From Clostridia bacterium (lineage in GTDB: Bacteria > Bacillota > Clostridia > Christensenellales > CAG-138): 64,000 nucleotides of DNA. The DNA is taken from assembly GCA_003246365.1 (NCBI GenBank), contig QKAN01000216.1, positions 1 to 64,000 of the forward strand, written 5' to 3'. Below the pieces are notes generated by a model. The model was not told the DNA's origin. It searched no databases and was given only the letters and a program-made list of their open reading frames with translations. Below are positions 53,439-62,541 of this stretch, piece by piece (the first letter of the stretch is position 1; the number at the start of each line of letters is the position of its first letter). Made by a program: the position numbers and the translations under genes.

Positions 53439-54044
53439 ATGCGACAAACGGATTATGTGATTCTCGGGCTCTTGGCGGAGCGGCCGCTCAGCGGATATCA
53501 AATCAAAAAGATCGTCGATATCCGGTTTAAGTTCTTTTGGAGCGAAAGCTTCGGTCAAATTTTTCCCGCACTCAAATCGCTTGCCGAGCAAGGCCTCGTT
53601 CAGGAATGCCCGCAGGAAGATGCGGGTGGTCGCGCGGTGAAAACATATGCCATTACGGCTGTGGGCAGGGAATCGCTGGTCAACTGGCTTGGCCAGCCGG
53701 TCGAAAAAGAGTCTTTTCGATTGGAAATTCTGCTGAAAACATATTTTTCCGGCTATGCTGCGCCGGAAGCGATGCTTGCGCACCTGGGCGCGTTTGAAGA
53801 GAGCCACGCAAGTCAGTTGCACATTCTGACCCTGTTTCAGAAAGAGCTGGAGAGCATACCGGACGACGACGAGAACCATGGCGAAATCCTGCGTGTGATC
53901 GACTTTGGACAAAAGGCCAACCGCGCGTATCTGGACTGGTGCCGCGAAACAAAACAATATTTTGAGCAAAAACAACTCGCTCAAGCCGCAAAATCCGGCT
54001 TACGAGACGAGAACAGACAAACGGACACAGCGAAAAAGGAGTAA
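53439..54044 (+). CDS. PadR family transcriptional regulator
   Basis: A 201 aa regulator: an N-terminal winged helix (YVILGLLAERPLSGYQIKKIVD...FPALKSLAEQGLVQE) and a C-terminal helical dimerisation domain of the PadR_C (Vir_act_alpha_C) type. The next gene, a membrane 4Fe-4S protein, begins four bases after its stop, so it likely controls that gene and itself. Confidence 0.92.
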   Translation: MRQTDYVILGLLAERPLSGYQIKKIVDIRFKFFWSESFGQIFPALKSLAEQGLVQECPQEDAGGRAVKTYAITAVGRESLVNWLGQPVEKESFRLEILLKTYFSGYAAPEAMLAHLGAFEESHASQLHILTLFQKELESIPDDDENHGEILRVIDFGQKANRAYLDWCRETKQYFEQKQLAQAAKSGLRDENRQTDTAKKE

Positions 54045-54048
54045 ACCA

Positions 54049-54771
54049 ATGCGTCAAAAAATCCGCAGAATCCTGCTATATGTTTCCCTGTTTCTTTTCC
54101 CGATTACAATGAACTTTTTCTCCCCGTATGTTTCCATCGACGGCGCGTTTGCGGGGGTGCTTTCCGGCAGCGCGATGATGTTTGTGTTGCTCTTTCTGTC
54201 CGGCATTTTCTTCGGACGCGCATGGTGCGGCTGGCTTTGCCCGGCGGGTGGGCTGGCGGAGGTTGCGCAAACGGTGAATCCGAAACCGGCGAACGCGAAA
54301 ACGCTGCGCATCGTTCGCTACTGCATTTTTGCGGTGTGGTTCGGTGTGCTGACAACGGGGTTTATTCTTGCTGGTGGGATAAAGGGACTTGATCCTTTGC
54401 GCATGACGGAACACTATATCTCTGTGGATGAACCAGTAAAATACATCATCTATTACTTTGTGTTAGGATTGTTCTTTATTCTGGACCTTGCGCTCGGTCG
54501 GCGCGGCGCTTGCCACGGCGTATGCTGGATGAGCCCGTTCCTAACGGCGGGCATGGCGGTTGGGCGCGTGCTGCATCTGCCGCAAATGCGGATCAAAGCA
54601 AAGCTGGAAGCGTGCATCGACTGTAAAAAGTGCAACAATAAATGCCCGATGAGCATCGACGTCAACGCCGCGGTGAAAACGGGCAGCGTAAAGAGTTTCG
54701 ATTGCATCCTCTGCGGGGAATGCGTGGATGTTTGCCCGAAGAATGTTCTATCCTACCGGAAACCAAAATAA
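54049..54771 (+). CDS. Membrane 4Fe-4S ferredoxin-type protein (NapH-like)
   Basis: A 240 aa protein with about four to five transmembrane helices, a CGWLCPAGG motif after helix 2 (NapH/CcoG family) and two C-terminal [4Fe-4S] motifs (CIDCKKCNNKCPM, CILCGECVDVCPK). It likely transfers electrons at the membrane. AAGGAG fixes the start; the track ORF includes 48 codons overlapping padR. The last 102 bp and terminator recur, slightly diverged, at 57181-57330 beyond the ATPase gene, so the present 3' end may have come from the inserted DNA. Confidence 0.9.
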   Translation: MRQKIRRILLYVSLFLFPITMNFFSPYVSIDGAFAGVLSGSAMMFVLLFLSGIFFGRAWCGWLCPAGGLAEVAQTVNPKPANAKTLRIVRYCIFAVWFGVLTTGFILAGGIKGLDPLRMTEHYISVDEPVKYIIYYFVLGLFFILDLALGRRGACHGVCWMSPFLTAGMAVGRVLHLPQMRIKAKLEACIDCKKCNNKCPMSIDVNAAVKTGSVKSFDCILCGECVDVCPKNVLSYRKPK

Positions 54772-54818
54772 CGAACGGACAACCTGCAAAGCCGGATGGT
54801 ATCGCATCCGGCTTTTCT
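54669..54818 (+). repeat. Direct repeat, left copy (150 bp)
   Basis: Spans the 3' end of the 4Fe-4S gene and its terminator. It matches 57181-57330 with seven differences in 150 bases by my count. Confidence 0.9.
54788..54818 (+). terminator. Terminator of the 4Fe-4S gene
   Basis: AAGCCGGATG-gtatcg-CATCCGGCTT then TTCT. An identical hairpin lies in the right repeat copy (57300-57330). Confidence 0.85.
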
Positions 54819-57180
54819 TTTATTTATTAAGCACGATGATGGACTTCGTTAAAATTTTAAAGTAAGATAAATTAATAACAAAAGAATCCTGTTTTCAACA
54901 GTTTAAACTCTTATTGTGCGTTACTAGCGGGAGGTTTTATGGGGATTGTCTACTTTAAGCTTGAGAATTGTTATGGAATAAAATCTTTTCAATACACATT
55001 TAATTTTAATGCAAATAAAAAGGCTCATATTATATATGCTCCCAATGGCACTATGAAAACTTCATTTGCACGAACTCTACAAGATATATGTGACAATCGG
55101 ATTACAACAGACGCTTTTTTTCCTGAACGTAAGACTACTAGAATTGTCAAGCACGACAATCAAGATGGAATTGATTTTGAAGCATCAGATATACTAGTTG
55201 TAGCACCATATCGAGGTGATTACAAATCGGAACGTATGAGTTTACTGTTGGCAAACCAAAGCCTAAAAAACGAATATGATTCGATTCATAATGAGATAGA
55301 CAGTAAGATGGATGCTGTGAAAAGAAATCTTTCGACAATGTCAGGGAAAAAAGATGCAATAAGCATTTTAGTTAAAGATTTTGGTGAAGAACCAATAAAC
55401 TCTTACGAGCTATTAAGCCGTATCTCTGATGATATTGAATTGAAAGCACAAGCACAATTCGAAAATATTTCATATGGGAAATTATTCACTCCTGATGCAG
55501 AGGACGCTTTAAAACGCCCTGAGTTACTAGATGAATTAACTTCATATGTTGTGCAATATAACAAATTGTTATCTAATTCTGTAGTCTTTCAATCAAAATT
55601 TGATCATTATAATGCCAAGGAAATATCAGGCGATTTAGCTAAGTCTGGATTTTTTCAGGCAAACCATAAAGTCCTTTTAAATGGCGAAAGCGTTGGACGA
55701 GACGAAAAAGAGTTTAGGGAGATTATCGATGAAGAAAAACGGCGGATTATTGAAGTTGGTATGGCGGAAAAATTTGCCAAATTAGATACGATTTTAGATA
55801 AAAAAATAGGCACACGAGATTTCAGAGCGTTTATAAGTCAGAATAAGTCCATTATACCTGAGTTAGCTGATGTTCAAGAGTTTAAGAAAAAAATTTGGGT
55901 GTCTTATTTGCTTTCAAAGGAAGCAGATTTTATTGAAGCAGTATTGTGCTATAAAAGAAGTCGCGAACGAATTTCGGAAATAATTAATGAAGCTGCGAAT
56001 CAAACATCCATTTGGGAAGAGATTGTAAATGAGTTCAACAATAGATTTTTAGATTTACCCTATTCGTTAAAGATTGGAAACAAAGAAGATGTTGTATTGA
56101 ATCAAAAAGCACCAGTTGTCATATTTCATTTTAAGAGTGATAGAGCTGAAAAAGAAGTAGAACAAAAATTATTGCTCGAATTTTTAAGTGATGGTGAAAA
56201 AAGAGCCCTTTATTTATTGAATATTATTTTTGAAATAAAAGCGCATCAAATAACTAATCGACATCCATTAATAGTATTTGATGATATTGCTGATTCATTT
56301 GATTATAAAAATAAATACGCTATTATCGAGTACTTGATTGATATTATAGAAAGCCAGTTTTTTTCTCCAATAATCCTTTCGCATAATTTTGATTTTTATC
56401 GGACATTAGCTTGCAGGGCAGGGCTTAAATCATCTTCATGGTTCGCTGAGAAAACGGAGAGAGAAATTTCTATCGAGAAGGGTGAATACTTTGAAGATGT
56501 ATTTGAACATTGGAAAGAAGAGGTTTATAAAAAAGATGCTATTCTTGTTGCTTCTATCGCATTTCTAAGAAATATTGAGCAGTATCAAAATGGCAAAGAA
56601 TCAATATCTTATCAACAACTAACCGCTTTACTACACTACAAGAAGAATCTAGTGCATCCTGTAATATCAACAGAATGTTATCTCATGGACGATTTTTGTG
56701 ATCTAATAATTGAAAAATGGGGATTAAAAAGAGAGCTAATCACATATGATAGAACGATTTCAGTATTTGAGTTTATTATTAAATGCGCTCGCGATATTTC
56801 AAATAATCCGCAATCTTCTTTTTGCTTAGAGGAGAAAGTAGTATTAGCTATTGCATGTAGATTAATAGCAGAGAAATATATGATTAATCGTATTGCAGAT
56901 GCATCAAAGACCGAGGCAATAAAGAAAAATCAAACTAGAGCTTTAAAAAATCTTATTACGTTTAATCGTGCTGATCCGCAGGATGTTCAACGAGAAGAGA
57001 TAATTAACCGAGTACTAATAATATCCTCAGAAAACATACATATAAATGCATTTATGTATGAACCTCTAGTAGACATAGCTCTTTCAGAAATAAAAGCATT
57101 GTTTAATTTAGTCTCATCTCCATTGTTATCGGATGCAGTATAGGTTTTGGATTATTGCATGAATATTATTCAGCACAAAT
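54819..57180. other. AT-rich inserted segment between direct repeats
   Basis: A 2.36-kb stretch visibly richer in A/T than all surrounding DNA, bounded exactly by the 150-bp repeats, and carrying one complete gene. No integrase, transposase or short terminal inverted repeats are present, so entry by homologous recombination or a trans-acting integrase is likely. Confidence 0.75.
54939..57143 (+). CDS. Rad50/RloC-like AAA (ABC-type) ATPase, putative defence protein
   Basis: A 734 aa protein. The P-loop is YAPNGTMKTSFART (about residues 33-46), with GTMKTS instead of GSGKST; a signature-like LSDGEKRA is near 416, Walker B LIVFDDIADSFD near 445, and ILSHNFDF near 478. The region between carries coiled-coil segments. 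The C-terminal about 220 residues (from VYKKDAILVASIAFLRN) are helical and could be an effector domain; no nuclease motif is certain. GGGAGG precedes the ATG. AT-rich codon use differs from all neighbours. Related ATPases occur in RloC/PrrC-like and other phage-defence proteins; that role here is inference. Confidence 0.8.
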   Translation: MGIVYFKLENCYGIKSFQYTFNFNANKKAHIIYAPNGTMKTSFARTLQDICDNRITTDAFFPERKTTRIVKHDNQDGIDFEASDILVVAPYRGDYKSERMSLLLANQSLKNEYDSIHNEIDSKMDAVKRNLSTMSGKKDAISILVKDFGEEPINSYELLSRISDDIELKAQAQFENISYGKLFTPDAEDALKRPELLDELTSYVVQYNKLLSNSVVFQSKFDHYNAKEISGDLAKSGFFQANHKVLLNGESVGRDEKEFREIIDEEKRRIIEVGMAEKFAKLDTILDKKIGTRDFRAFISQNKSIIPELADVQEFKKKIWVSYLLSKEADFIEAVLCYKRSRERISEIINEAANQTSIWEEIVNEFNNRFLDLPYSLKIGNKEDVVLNQKAPVVIFHFKSDRAEKEVEQKLLLEFLSDGEKRALYLLNIIFEIKAHQITNRHPLIVFDDIADSFDYKNKYAIIEYLIDIIESQFFSPIILSHNFDFYRTLACRAGLKSSSWFAEKTEREISIEKGEYFEDVFEHWKEEVYKKDAILVASIAFLRNIEQYQNGKESISYQQLTALLHYKKNLVHPVISTECYLMDDFCDLIIEKWGLKRELITYDRTISVFEFIIKCARDISNNPQSSFCLEEKVVLAIACRLIAEKYMINRIADASKTEAIKKNQTRALKNLITFNRADPQDVQREEIINRVLIISSENIHINAFMYEPLVDIALSEIKALFNLVSSPLLSDAV

Positions 57181-57330
57181 CGCGGTGAAAACGGGCAGCG
57201 TAAAGAGCTACGATTGCATTCTCTGCGGAGAATGCGTGGATGTTTGCCCGAAGGATGTTCTATCCTACCGGAAACCGAAATAGCGAACGGACAACCTGCA
57301 AAGCCGGATGGTATCGCATCCGGCTTTTCT
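57181..57330 (+). repeat. Direct repeat, right copy (150 bp)
   Basis: Second copy of 54669-54818. The coding differences are mild (SFDC to SYDC, PKNV to PKDV; stop TAA to TAG), which looks like divergence between alleles rather than a fresh duplication. Confidence 0.9.
57182..57283 (+). pseudogene. Displaced 3' fragment of a 4Fe-4S membrane protein gene
   Basis: Encodes AVKTGSVKSYDCILCGECVDVCPKDVLSYRKPK and a stop with no start codon or ribosome-binding site. It is the tail of an allele of the gene at 54049-54771, left on the far side of the insert. Confidence 0.85.
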
Positions 57331-57423
57331 GCTATCCCAATTGAGATTGACGTGATAACGGCAGAAGCATAAAATAATCTGATAACGTATTTTTCGTACA
57401 ATTTTTTCTAAAGGATTTTCCGA

Positions 57424-58926
57424 ATGAAACGCCGTTTGTTTTCTTCTTTACTGGTTATCATTCTACTCGCTTTTACTTTTCCGCAGGTTGCCCGCGCGGA
57501 AGGGGCGGATACACCCGTTCTAATCAAGGACGCGGCTGGCTTGATTGCGATTGCGGAGCATCCGGAAGGTGACTACATCCTCGGCGCGAACATCGATCTG
57601 TCCGGTGTAAACTGGATGCCGTTTGCGTTTTCCGGAACGCTCGACGGCGCGGGTTTTACGGTTTACAATCTCTCAATCACGCAAACCTGCGAAGAGACGC
57701 GCATTACCTACGACGGGCGGCATGGCGGGTATCATACGATTTTTGCCGCGCTGTTTTCCACCGTAAGCGGCAGCGTGAAAAACCTGAATCTGCTGAATGA
57801 AACCATCGATCTGACGACGGACCAACCGTGCTTTATCGCGGGTATTGCCGGATATCTGCTCGGCGGCGAACTGATCAACTGCTCCGTCAGCGGGCGGATG
57901 AAGATTGTTTCCACAGCTCCACAGTGCGGCGCTGGCGGAATTGCCGGGTTCGGACACGGACGGATAGAAGGCTGCACGGTGGATGCGGAAATCACGATCT
58001 GTGCGGTCAATCCAGATCGGTATTGCGAAGAATATCTTGGCGGTATTCTTTCAAACGGTTATGCGGATGTGATTGACTGTTTGGTAAAACTGGCAGGGTA
58101 TACCTCCGTGCGCGGATATGTGCACAACGGAGGGCTTGTTGGCTTAAGCGACGTAAACCCGGAGAACAAACGGTATTTCGGGCATGTGCGCGGCTGCAGT
58201 GTGGACGCGAAAATCTCGTTTTTTGAAGATGTTGCGGATCGCAGAGCCTATTGCAGCGCGTATATTGGCGAAATTCAGAACGACGATCTGGTTGTCTCCG
58301 CCAATGAAACAGTGCGATTTGTGAGTTTGGAGAGCAAGGACTTTACACGCATGCTCCTGCCGGACATGGATCAAAACCCCGTTTATAACGCGGTTGTGAC
58401 TCCGCCGAAATGCACCGCGTTTGGCTACACCACCTATACGAACCCGGATACGGGATACTCTTATACGGACGATTACACTGCGCCTGCGCATACACCGGGA
58501 GAATGGCAGGTGGTGACACCGGCAAGCTATACGGGCGAAGGCACGCAGCGACAGTATTGCGCCGAGTGCGGCGTATTACTGGCGGAGGAAACGCTTCCAA
58601 AGCTGATTCCATCCGTTTCGTGCGAACTGAGTGAAAGCAAAGTGGAAATGACGTATCAAGATTCGCTTCAATTGATAGCGACGGTGTTGCCGATTGACGC
58701 AACAAACGGAAACGTCACATGGATGAGTTCGGACGAATCCGTTGCTACCGTGAGCAACGACGGGCTGGTGACAGCACTTGGCAAAGGCAAAACCGCGATC
58801 TACTGTAAAACGGACGACGGGTTTGCCTCCGCGGCTTGCGAGGTGGAGGTTCGCTTTACGTTTGGTCAGTGGTTGACGCGCTATATTCTGTTCGGCTGGA
58901 TATGGAGCGCGGGCATCAACGGATAA
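57424..58926 (+). CDS. Secreted GLUG / bacterial Ig-like (Big_2) protein
   Basis: A 500 aa protein with a signal peptide (LLVIILLAFTFPQVARA), beta-helix GLUG-type repeats (IAGIAGYLLGGELINCSVSG, AGGIAGFGHGRIEGCTVDA, NGGLVGLSDV), a Cys-pair repeat (CAECGVLLAEETLP) and a Big_2 domain near the C-terminus (VTWMSSDESVATVSNDGLVTALGKGKTAI). The C-terminus ends with a hydrophobic segment but no LPXTG. Likely a surface or secreted protein; ligand unknown. Confidence 0.85.
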   Translation: MKRRLFSSLLVIILLAFTFPQVARAEGADTPVLIKDAAGLIAIAEHPEGDYILGANIDLSGVNWMPFAFSGTLDGAGFTVYNLSITQTCEETRITYDGRHGGYHTIFAALFSTVSGSVKNLNLLNETIDLTTDQPCFIAGIAGYLLGGELINCSVSGRMKIVSTAPQCGAGGIAGFGHGRIEGCTVDAEITICAVNPDRYCEEYLGGILSNGYADVIDCLVKLAGYTSVRGYVHNGGLVGLSDVNPENKRYFGHVRGCSVDAKISFFEDVADRRAYCSAYIGEIQNDDLVVSANETVRFVSLESKDFTRMLLPDMDQNPVYNAVVTPPKCTAFGYTTYTNPDTGYSYTDDYTAPAHTPGEWQVVTPASYTGEGTQRQYCAECGVLLAEETLPKLIPSVSCELSESKVEMTYQDSLQLIATVLPIDATNGNVTWMSSDESVATVSNDGLVTALGKGKTAIYCKTDDGFASAACEVEVRFTFGQWLTRYILFGWIWSAGING

Positions 58927-58954
58927 ATCGTATAAATAGAACGGGGTTTTTCCG

Positions 58955-58982
58955 CAAAAACAGCGGATTTCCGGCGTTTTTG
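58955..58982 (+). terminator. Terminator after the GLUG protein gene
   Basis: AAAAAC-ag-CGG-attt-CCG-gc-GTTTTT hairpin with a T-run. Confidence 0.65.
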
Positions 58983-59016
58983 CAATTTATCGTTTGATGA
59001 ATTCAAAAACAAAGTA

Positions 59017-59025
59017 TGCTATACT
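59017..59025 (+). promoter_or_regulatory. Extended -10 promoter of the GGDEF pair
   Basis: TGCTATACT fits an extended -10; the -35 region is poor. Confidence 0.45.
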
Positions 59026-59175
59026 GAATTATTAGTAATGCGATGCTGATCAAATTTTATCTTGCGCCGCAATCGTAAAGTCGGACGAATTCTTTATTTC
59101 GAAAAAACTTTCGCGGCAAGACGGTCGGACAGTTTTCCATTCGAATTTGAAAACAATATTTACGGGGGTTTGCGA

Positions 59176-60327
59176 ATGCAGAATGCGCTATATGTTGAAA
59201 TCAGCGCGATTGGTATCATTCTGCTGGTCATCATTCTGATCACGCAACAACGGACGAGCGGTTTTTCAGCTGCGCAGCGGCGGTTTAACGATCTGCTGTA
59301 TACGATGATCGTAATGCTCGTTGTAGACGCTGCGTGTTGGTTGATCGACGGCACACAGTTTCGCTTCGCTCGCGAACTGAATTATGTTCTCGAAACGATC
59401 TATTACGCGTTCCAAATTATATTGCCGTTCCTTTGGGCGGTATATGTGGAAATTGCTTTGAGCAGCGATCTGAAATCCGCACGCAGAAGAATCAATATCG
59501 CGACGGTTCCGCTGATCATTTTCATTATTGCGCTGGTGTTCAATTTCAACCGCGGTTTTGTCTTTATAATCGATGAAAACAACGTATATCATCGCGCATC
59601 CGGCATGTATGTGTATGCTGCTTTGACTTATGTCTATCTGGTATACGGAAGCATACGCGCTCTGATTAAAGCAAAAGACTCCACCTGGGTGGATGACAAG
59701 CGCCGCTGTTACACCATGGCATTTTTCACAGTGCTGCCGTTGATTGCCGGAATTATTCAGGCGCTGTTTTACGGAATCAGTTTAAATTGGATCATTGCAA
59801 CAGTCTCCGCCGTATTGGTCTATATTGATTCGCTGGATCATCAGATTTCGAGCGATCCGCTGACCGGACTGAACAACCGCCGTGAATTGACGAAATATCT
59901 GCTGCGGGAAATGCGGGATCGCGACACGACCAGAAACGGCTTCTTGACGCTGATCATGATGGACGTCGATGAGTTTAAGCAGATCAACGATACGCTTGGG
60001 CATTTCTATGGGGACAACGTTCTGATTGCAGTCGCGGGAATATTGAAAGCAAGCTGCAAAAACACGGAGGCGTTTCTGGCGCGGTATGGCGGCGATGAAT
60101 TTTGCATTGTTCTTCCGGCAAGCACCGAGGCGGACACGCAAAAGGTTGTTGAGCGAATCGCATTGCAGCAGGAAGAATGGAACAAATCGCATCTGGACAT
60201 GCATGCCGTCAGCTTAAGCATCGGTTGCGCGGTTTGGGATGCGCAGAAAGACTCCGGATACGAAGCGTTGATTACGCGCGCGGATAAAAAGATGTATGAA
60301 TCTAAGAAGAAGAAAAAACACTCGTAA
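59176..60327 (+). CDS. Membrane-bound GGDEF diguanylate cyclase
   Basis: A 383 aa protein: six or seven transmembrane helices over about residues 1-215, then a GGDEF domain (RYGGDEFCIVL near residue 305) that makes cyclic di-GMP. The inhibitory I-site RxxD is absent (KNTE at that place), so product feedback is unlikely. The start chosen aligns with the paralogue next door (MQNALYVEI / MQSLLYAEI); the track ORF has 38 extra codons. Tandem paralogue follows. Confidence 0.92.
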   Translation: MQNALYVEISAIGIILLVIILITQQRTSGFSAAQRRFNDLLYTMIVMLVVDAACWLIDGTQFRFARELNYVLETIYYAFQIILPFLWAVYVEIALSSDLKSARRRINIATVPLIIFIIALVFNFNRGFVFIIDENNVYHRASGMYVYAALTYVYLVYGSIRALIKAKDSTWVDDKRRCYTMAFFTVLPLIAGIIQALFYGISLNWIIATVSAVLVYIDSLDHQISSDPLTGLNNRRELTKYLLREMRDRDTTRNGFLTLIMMDVDEFKQINDTLGHFYGDNVLIAVAGILKASCKNTEAFLARYGGDEFCIVLPASTEADTQKVVERIALQQEEWNKSHLDMHAVSLSIGCAVWDAQKDSGYEALITRADKKMYESKKKKKHS

Positions 60328-60394
60328 AAACTGATCGAAGCGTCGCGCCGAATTCCGAGCCGTCCTGTGCGTTACATTCAACGGGGGTATACCA

Positions 60395-61540
60395 ATGCAA
60401 AGCTTGCTCTATGCGGAAATCAATCTAGTCGGCATCATATTGCTGCTGGTTATTTTATTGAACCAAAGACAATCCACCGGGATTTCAACCGCACAGATAC
60501 AGTTTAATGTTCTTATCATCTCCGGCTTGATTATGCTTGCCGTCGATTCCTGCTGCTGGCTGATCGACGGAAAGCAATTTTTATTTGCTCGAGAACTTGC
60601 GTATACCGTTGAAACGCTGTTTTATGTAATGAATATTTTGATGCCGTATTTCTGGATGCGATTTACGGAGTTTGCGCTGAATGCAAACCGGACAACTGCA
60701 ATTCGAAACACAAAAATCGCGGCGATTCCGCTCGTAATCTTATTTGCCGCATTGGTATTAAACTTCAAATTTGGGTTCGTGTTTACCATCGATTCGAACA
60801 ATGTGTATCACCGCGCCGCCGGATTCGTTGCTTATGCAATTCTTGCCTACGGATATCTGGCTTATGCAACCGTTCTTTCGCTGAAAATGGCGCGAAGCGC
60901 CGCCTGGGCCGGCGACCGGAGGCGGTATCATGTCATGGCGTTTTTCATGGTTCCGCCGTTTCTGGGTGGAGTCATTCAAGTGTTCTGGTATGGCGTGAAC
61001 TTTACATGGGTGCTGGCTTCTATTTCAATTCTTCTTGTTTATATTGATTCGCAAAACAGGCAGATTTCTACCGATCCGCTTACGTCGCTGAACAACCGGC
61101 ATGAATTGGCCAAGTTTTTACTGCGAGAGATGAAAGAACCTTCAAAAAGCAGCGCGGTAACGTTGATTATGATGGACATCGACAAGTTTAAACAGATCAA
61201 CGATACATACGGACATTTTTGCGGAGATCGTGTGCTTGTTGCCGTTTCGGATATTCTGAAAATGAGCTGCAAAAATACACCGGCGTTTCTGGCGCGGTAT
61301 GGCGGAGACGAATTTTGCGTTGTGCTGCCGGCCGCCGCCGAAAGCGGCGCGGATGCGATGATTGCCCGCGTACGAGCGGGAATTTCCGAATGGAATTCGT
61401 CAAATCCTGATAAGCTGCCGATTGGTATGAGTTTTGGGGTCGCTGAATGGAATGCGCAGCGAAACGAAAGTTATGAGTCGCTCATCTGCCGCGCGGACGA
61501 AAAGATGTATCAGGAGAAAAACTCGAAAAAGAGTAAATAA
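60395..61540 (+). CDS. Membrane-bound GGDEF diguanylate cyclase (paralogue)
   Basis: A 381 aa protein with the same layout as its neighbour: a multi-helix N-terminal sensor (FLFARELAYTVETLFYVMNILMPYFWMRF) and GGDEF domain (RYGGDEFCVVL). The I-site position reads KNTP. Conserved positions such as CWLIDG and NNVYHRA(A/S)G in the membrane domain of both proteins point to a shared ligand type. GGGGG-type ribosome-binding site upstream. The pair arose by tandem duplication. Confidence 0.93.
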   Translation: MQSLLYAEINLVGIILLLVILLNQRQSTGISTAQIQFNVLIISGLIMLAVDSCCWLIDGKQFLFARELAYTVETLFYVMNILMPYFWMRFTEFALNANRTTAIRNTKIAAIPLVILFAALVLNFKFGFVFTIDSNNVYHRAAGFVAYAILAYGYLAYATVLSLKMARSAAWAGDRRRYHVMAFFMVPPFLGGVIQVFWYGVNFTWVLASISILLVYIDSQNRQISTDPLTSLNNRHELAKFLLREMKEPSKSSAVTLIMMDIDKFKQINDTYGHFCGDRVLVAVSDILKMSCKNTPAFLARYGGDEFCVVLPAAAESGADAMIARVRAGISEWNSSNPDKLPIGMSFGVAEWNAQRNESYESLICRADEKMYQEKNSKKSK

Positions 61541-61562
61541 ACCAAACCAATACAAATAATAT

Positions 61563-61601
61563 GCCCGCCTGATCGCGCAATTTGCGAACAAGGCGGGCTT
61601 T
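61563..61601. terminator. Terminator after the GGDEF pair
   Basis: GCCCGCCT ... AGGCGGGC with an inner CGCAA/TTGCG helix and short T-tract; it may serve both convergent transcripts. Confidence 0.7.
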
Positions 61602-61622
61602 CATTATCATCAATAGTCTTTT

Positions 61623-62432
61623 CTATTTTTCGCCGATATACATCGCGTGTTCGGACAACGCCAGTAGCTCCGGGACTTCGAGATATCGTTTTGCGATTTC
61701 CAGCCAGCATGCAATTTCGTCCGGTTCACGGGACAGGATATCCGGTTCGTTCGGGGAGAGGATTCCTTCCTGGCCGAACAGATGCAGCTTTTTCAGCGGG
61801 AACTGCTCCATAAACGGCAATATATTGCGCGAATGCGTAAAGCAGGCGCGGGTAAATGCTCTACCCCGGTAATCATTGCCGTCTACGATCGCTTGTATGA
61901 TCGGGCTGGTGTCTTCTTCGGTCGAATCGCGTATGATATTGCCGCCGTTTTTCAAATCAAAAAGGATGCCCGCAAATACCTGAATAAACGAAACATATAA
62001 TTTTCCGCCGGGTTTGAGGCACCGCAATGCGGCCTCCACGGCGCGGGTTTGATCCGTAGGATCGAGCAGATGATAGATCGGTCCCATGAGAAACACATGA
62101 TCAAACGAACCAAGCTCCAGTTCGTCGAGATGGAGACAGTTTTTCACATGCGTTTTCATCGAAACGCCGGCTTCCGCCGCTTTTTGGTTTGCGAGGCGGA
62201 TGTTTTCGCGTGACAGATCGACGAGCGTAACTGCGCAACCTCGTCCGGCATAATGGATGGAATATCGTCCCGGCCCGCCGCCGATATCGAGAATGCGATC
62301 GCCCGGGCGGATGTACCGATCCATCATGTGCGTTGTGAGCAGAAATTCGAACGGATGCTCTTCAAGTCGCTGCCATTCCAACTCCGGGTTCGCGTCATAA
62401 TAATCCCGAATGATGGTCGTATTTTGCTCCAT
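61623..62432 (-). CDS. Class I SAM-dependent methyltransferase
   Basis: A 269 aa methyltransferase. The SAM motif ILDIGGGPGRYSIH is near residue 55, followed by the acidic VTLVDLS and the post-motif FDHVFLMGPIYHLLD. The start MEQNTT is supported by relatives; the track ORF begins 32 codons earlier without a ribosome-binding site. Substrate unknown. Confidence 0.88.
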   Translation of the reverse strand: MEQNTTIIRDYYDANPELEWQRLEEHPFEFLLTTHMMDRYIRPGDRILDIGGGPGRYSIHYAGRGCAVTLVDLSRENIRLANQKAAEAGVSMKTHVKNCLHLDELELGSFDHVFLMGPIYHLLDPTDQTRAVEAALRCLKPGGKLYVSFIQVFAGILFDLKNGGNIIRDSTEEDTSPIIQAIVDGNDYRGRAFTRACFTHSRNILPFMEQFPLKKLHLFGQEGILSPNEPDILSREPDEIACWLEIAKRYLEVPELLALSEHAMYIGEK

Positions 62433-62541
62433 TGCATGCACCGCCCTTCTTTGTGTTTCCGAGTATGGTATCATAAAACAATAGCGGTGTGTAAAAAAGC
62501 GTAAAATATATCTTTTTGGAGAAATCACACGAAATCATCGG

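Noticed and set aside
57126-57401. 91 aa minus-strand ORF over the right repeat
   Set aside because: Antisense to the displaced 4Fe-4S tail and its terminator.
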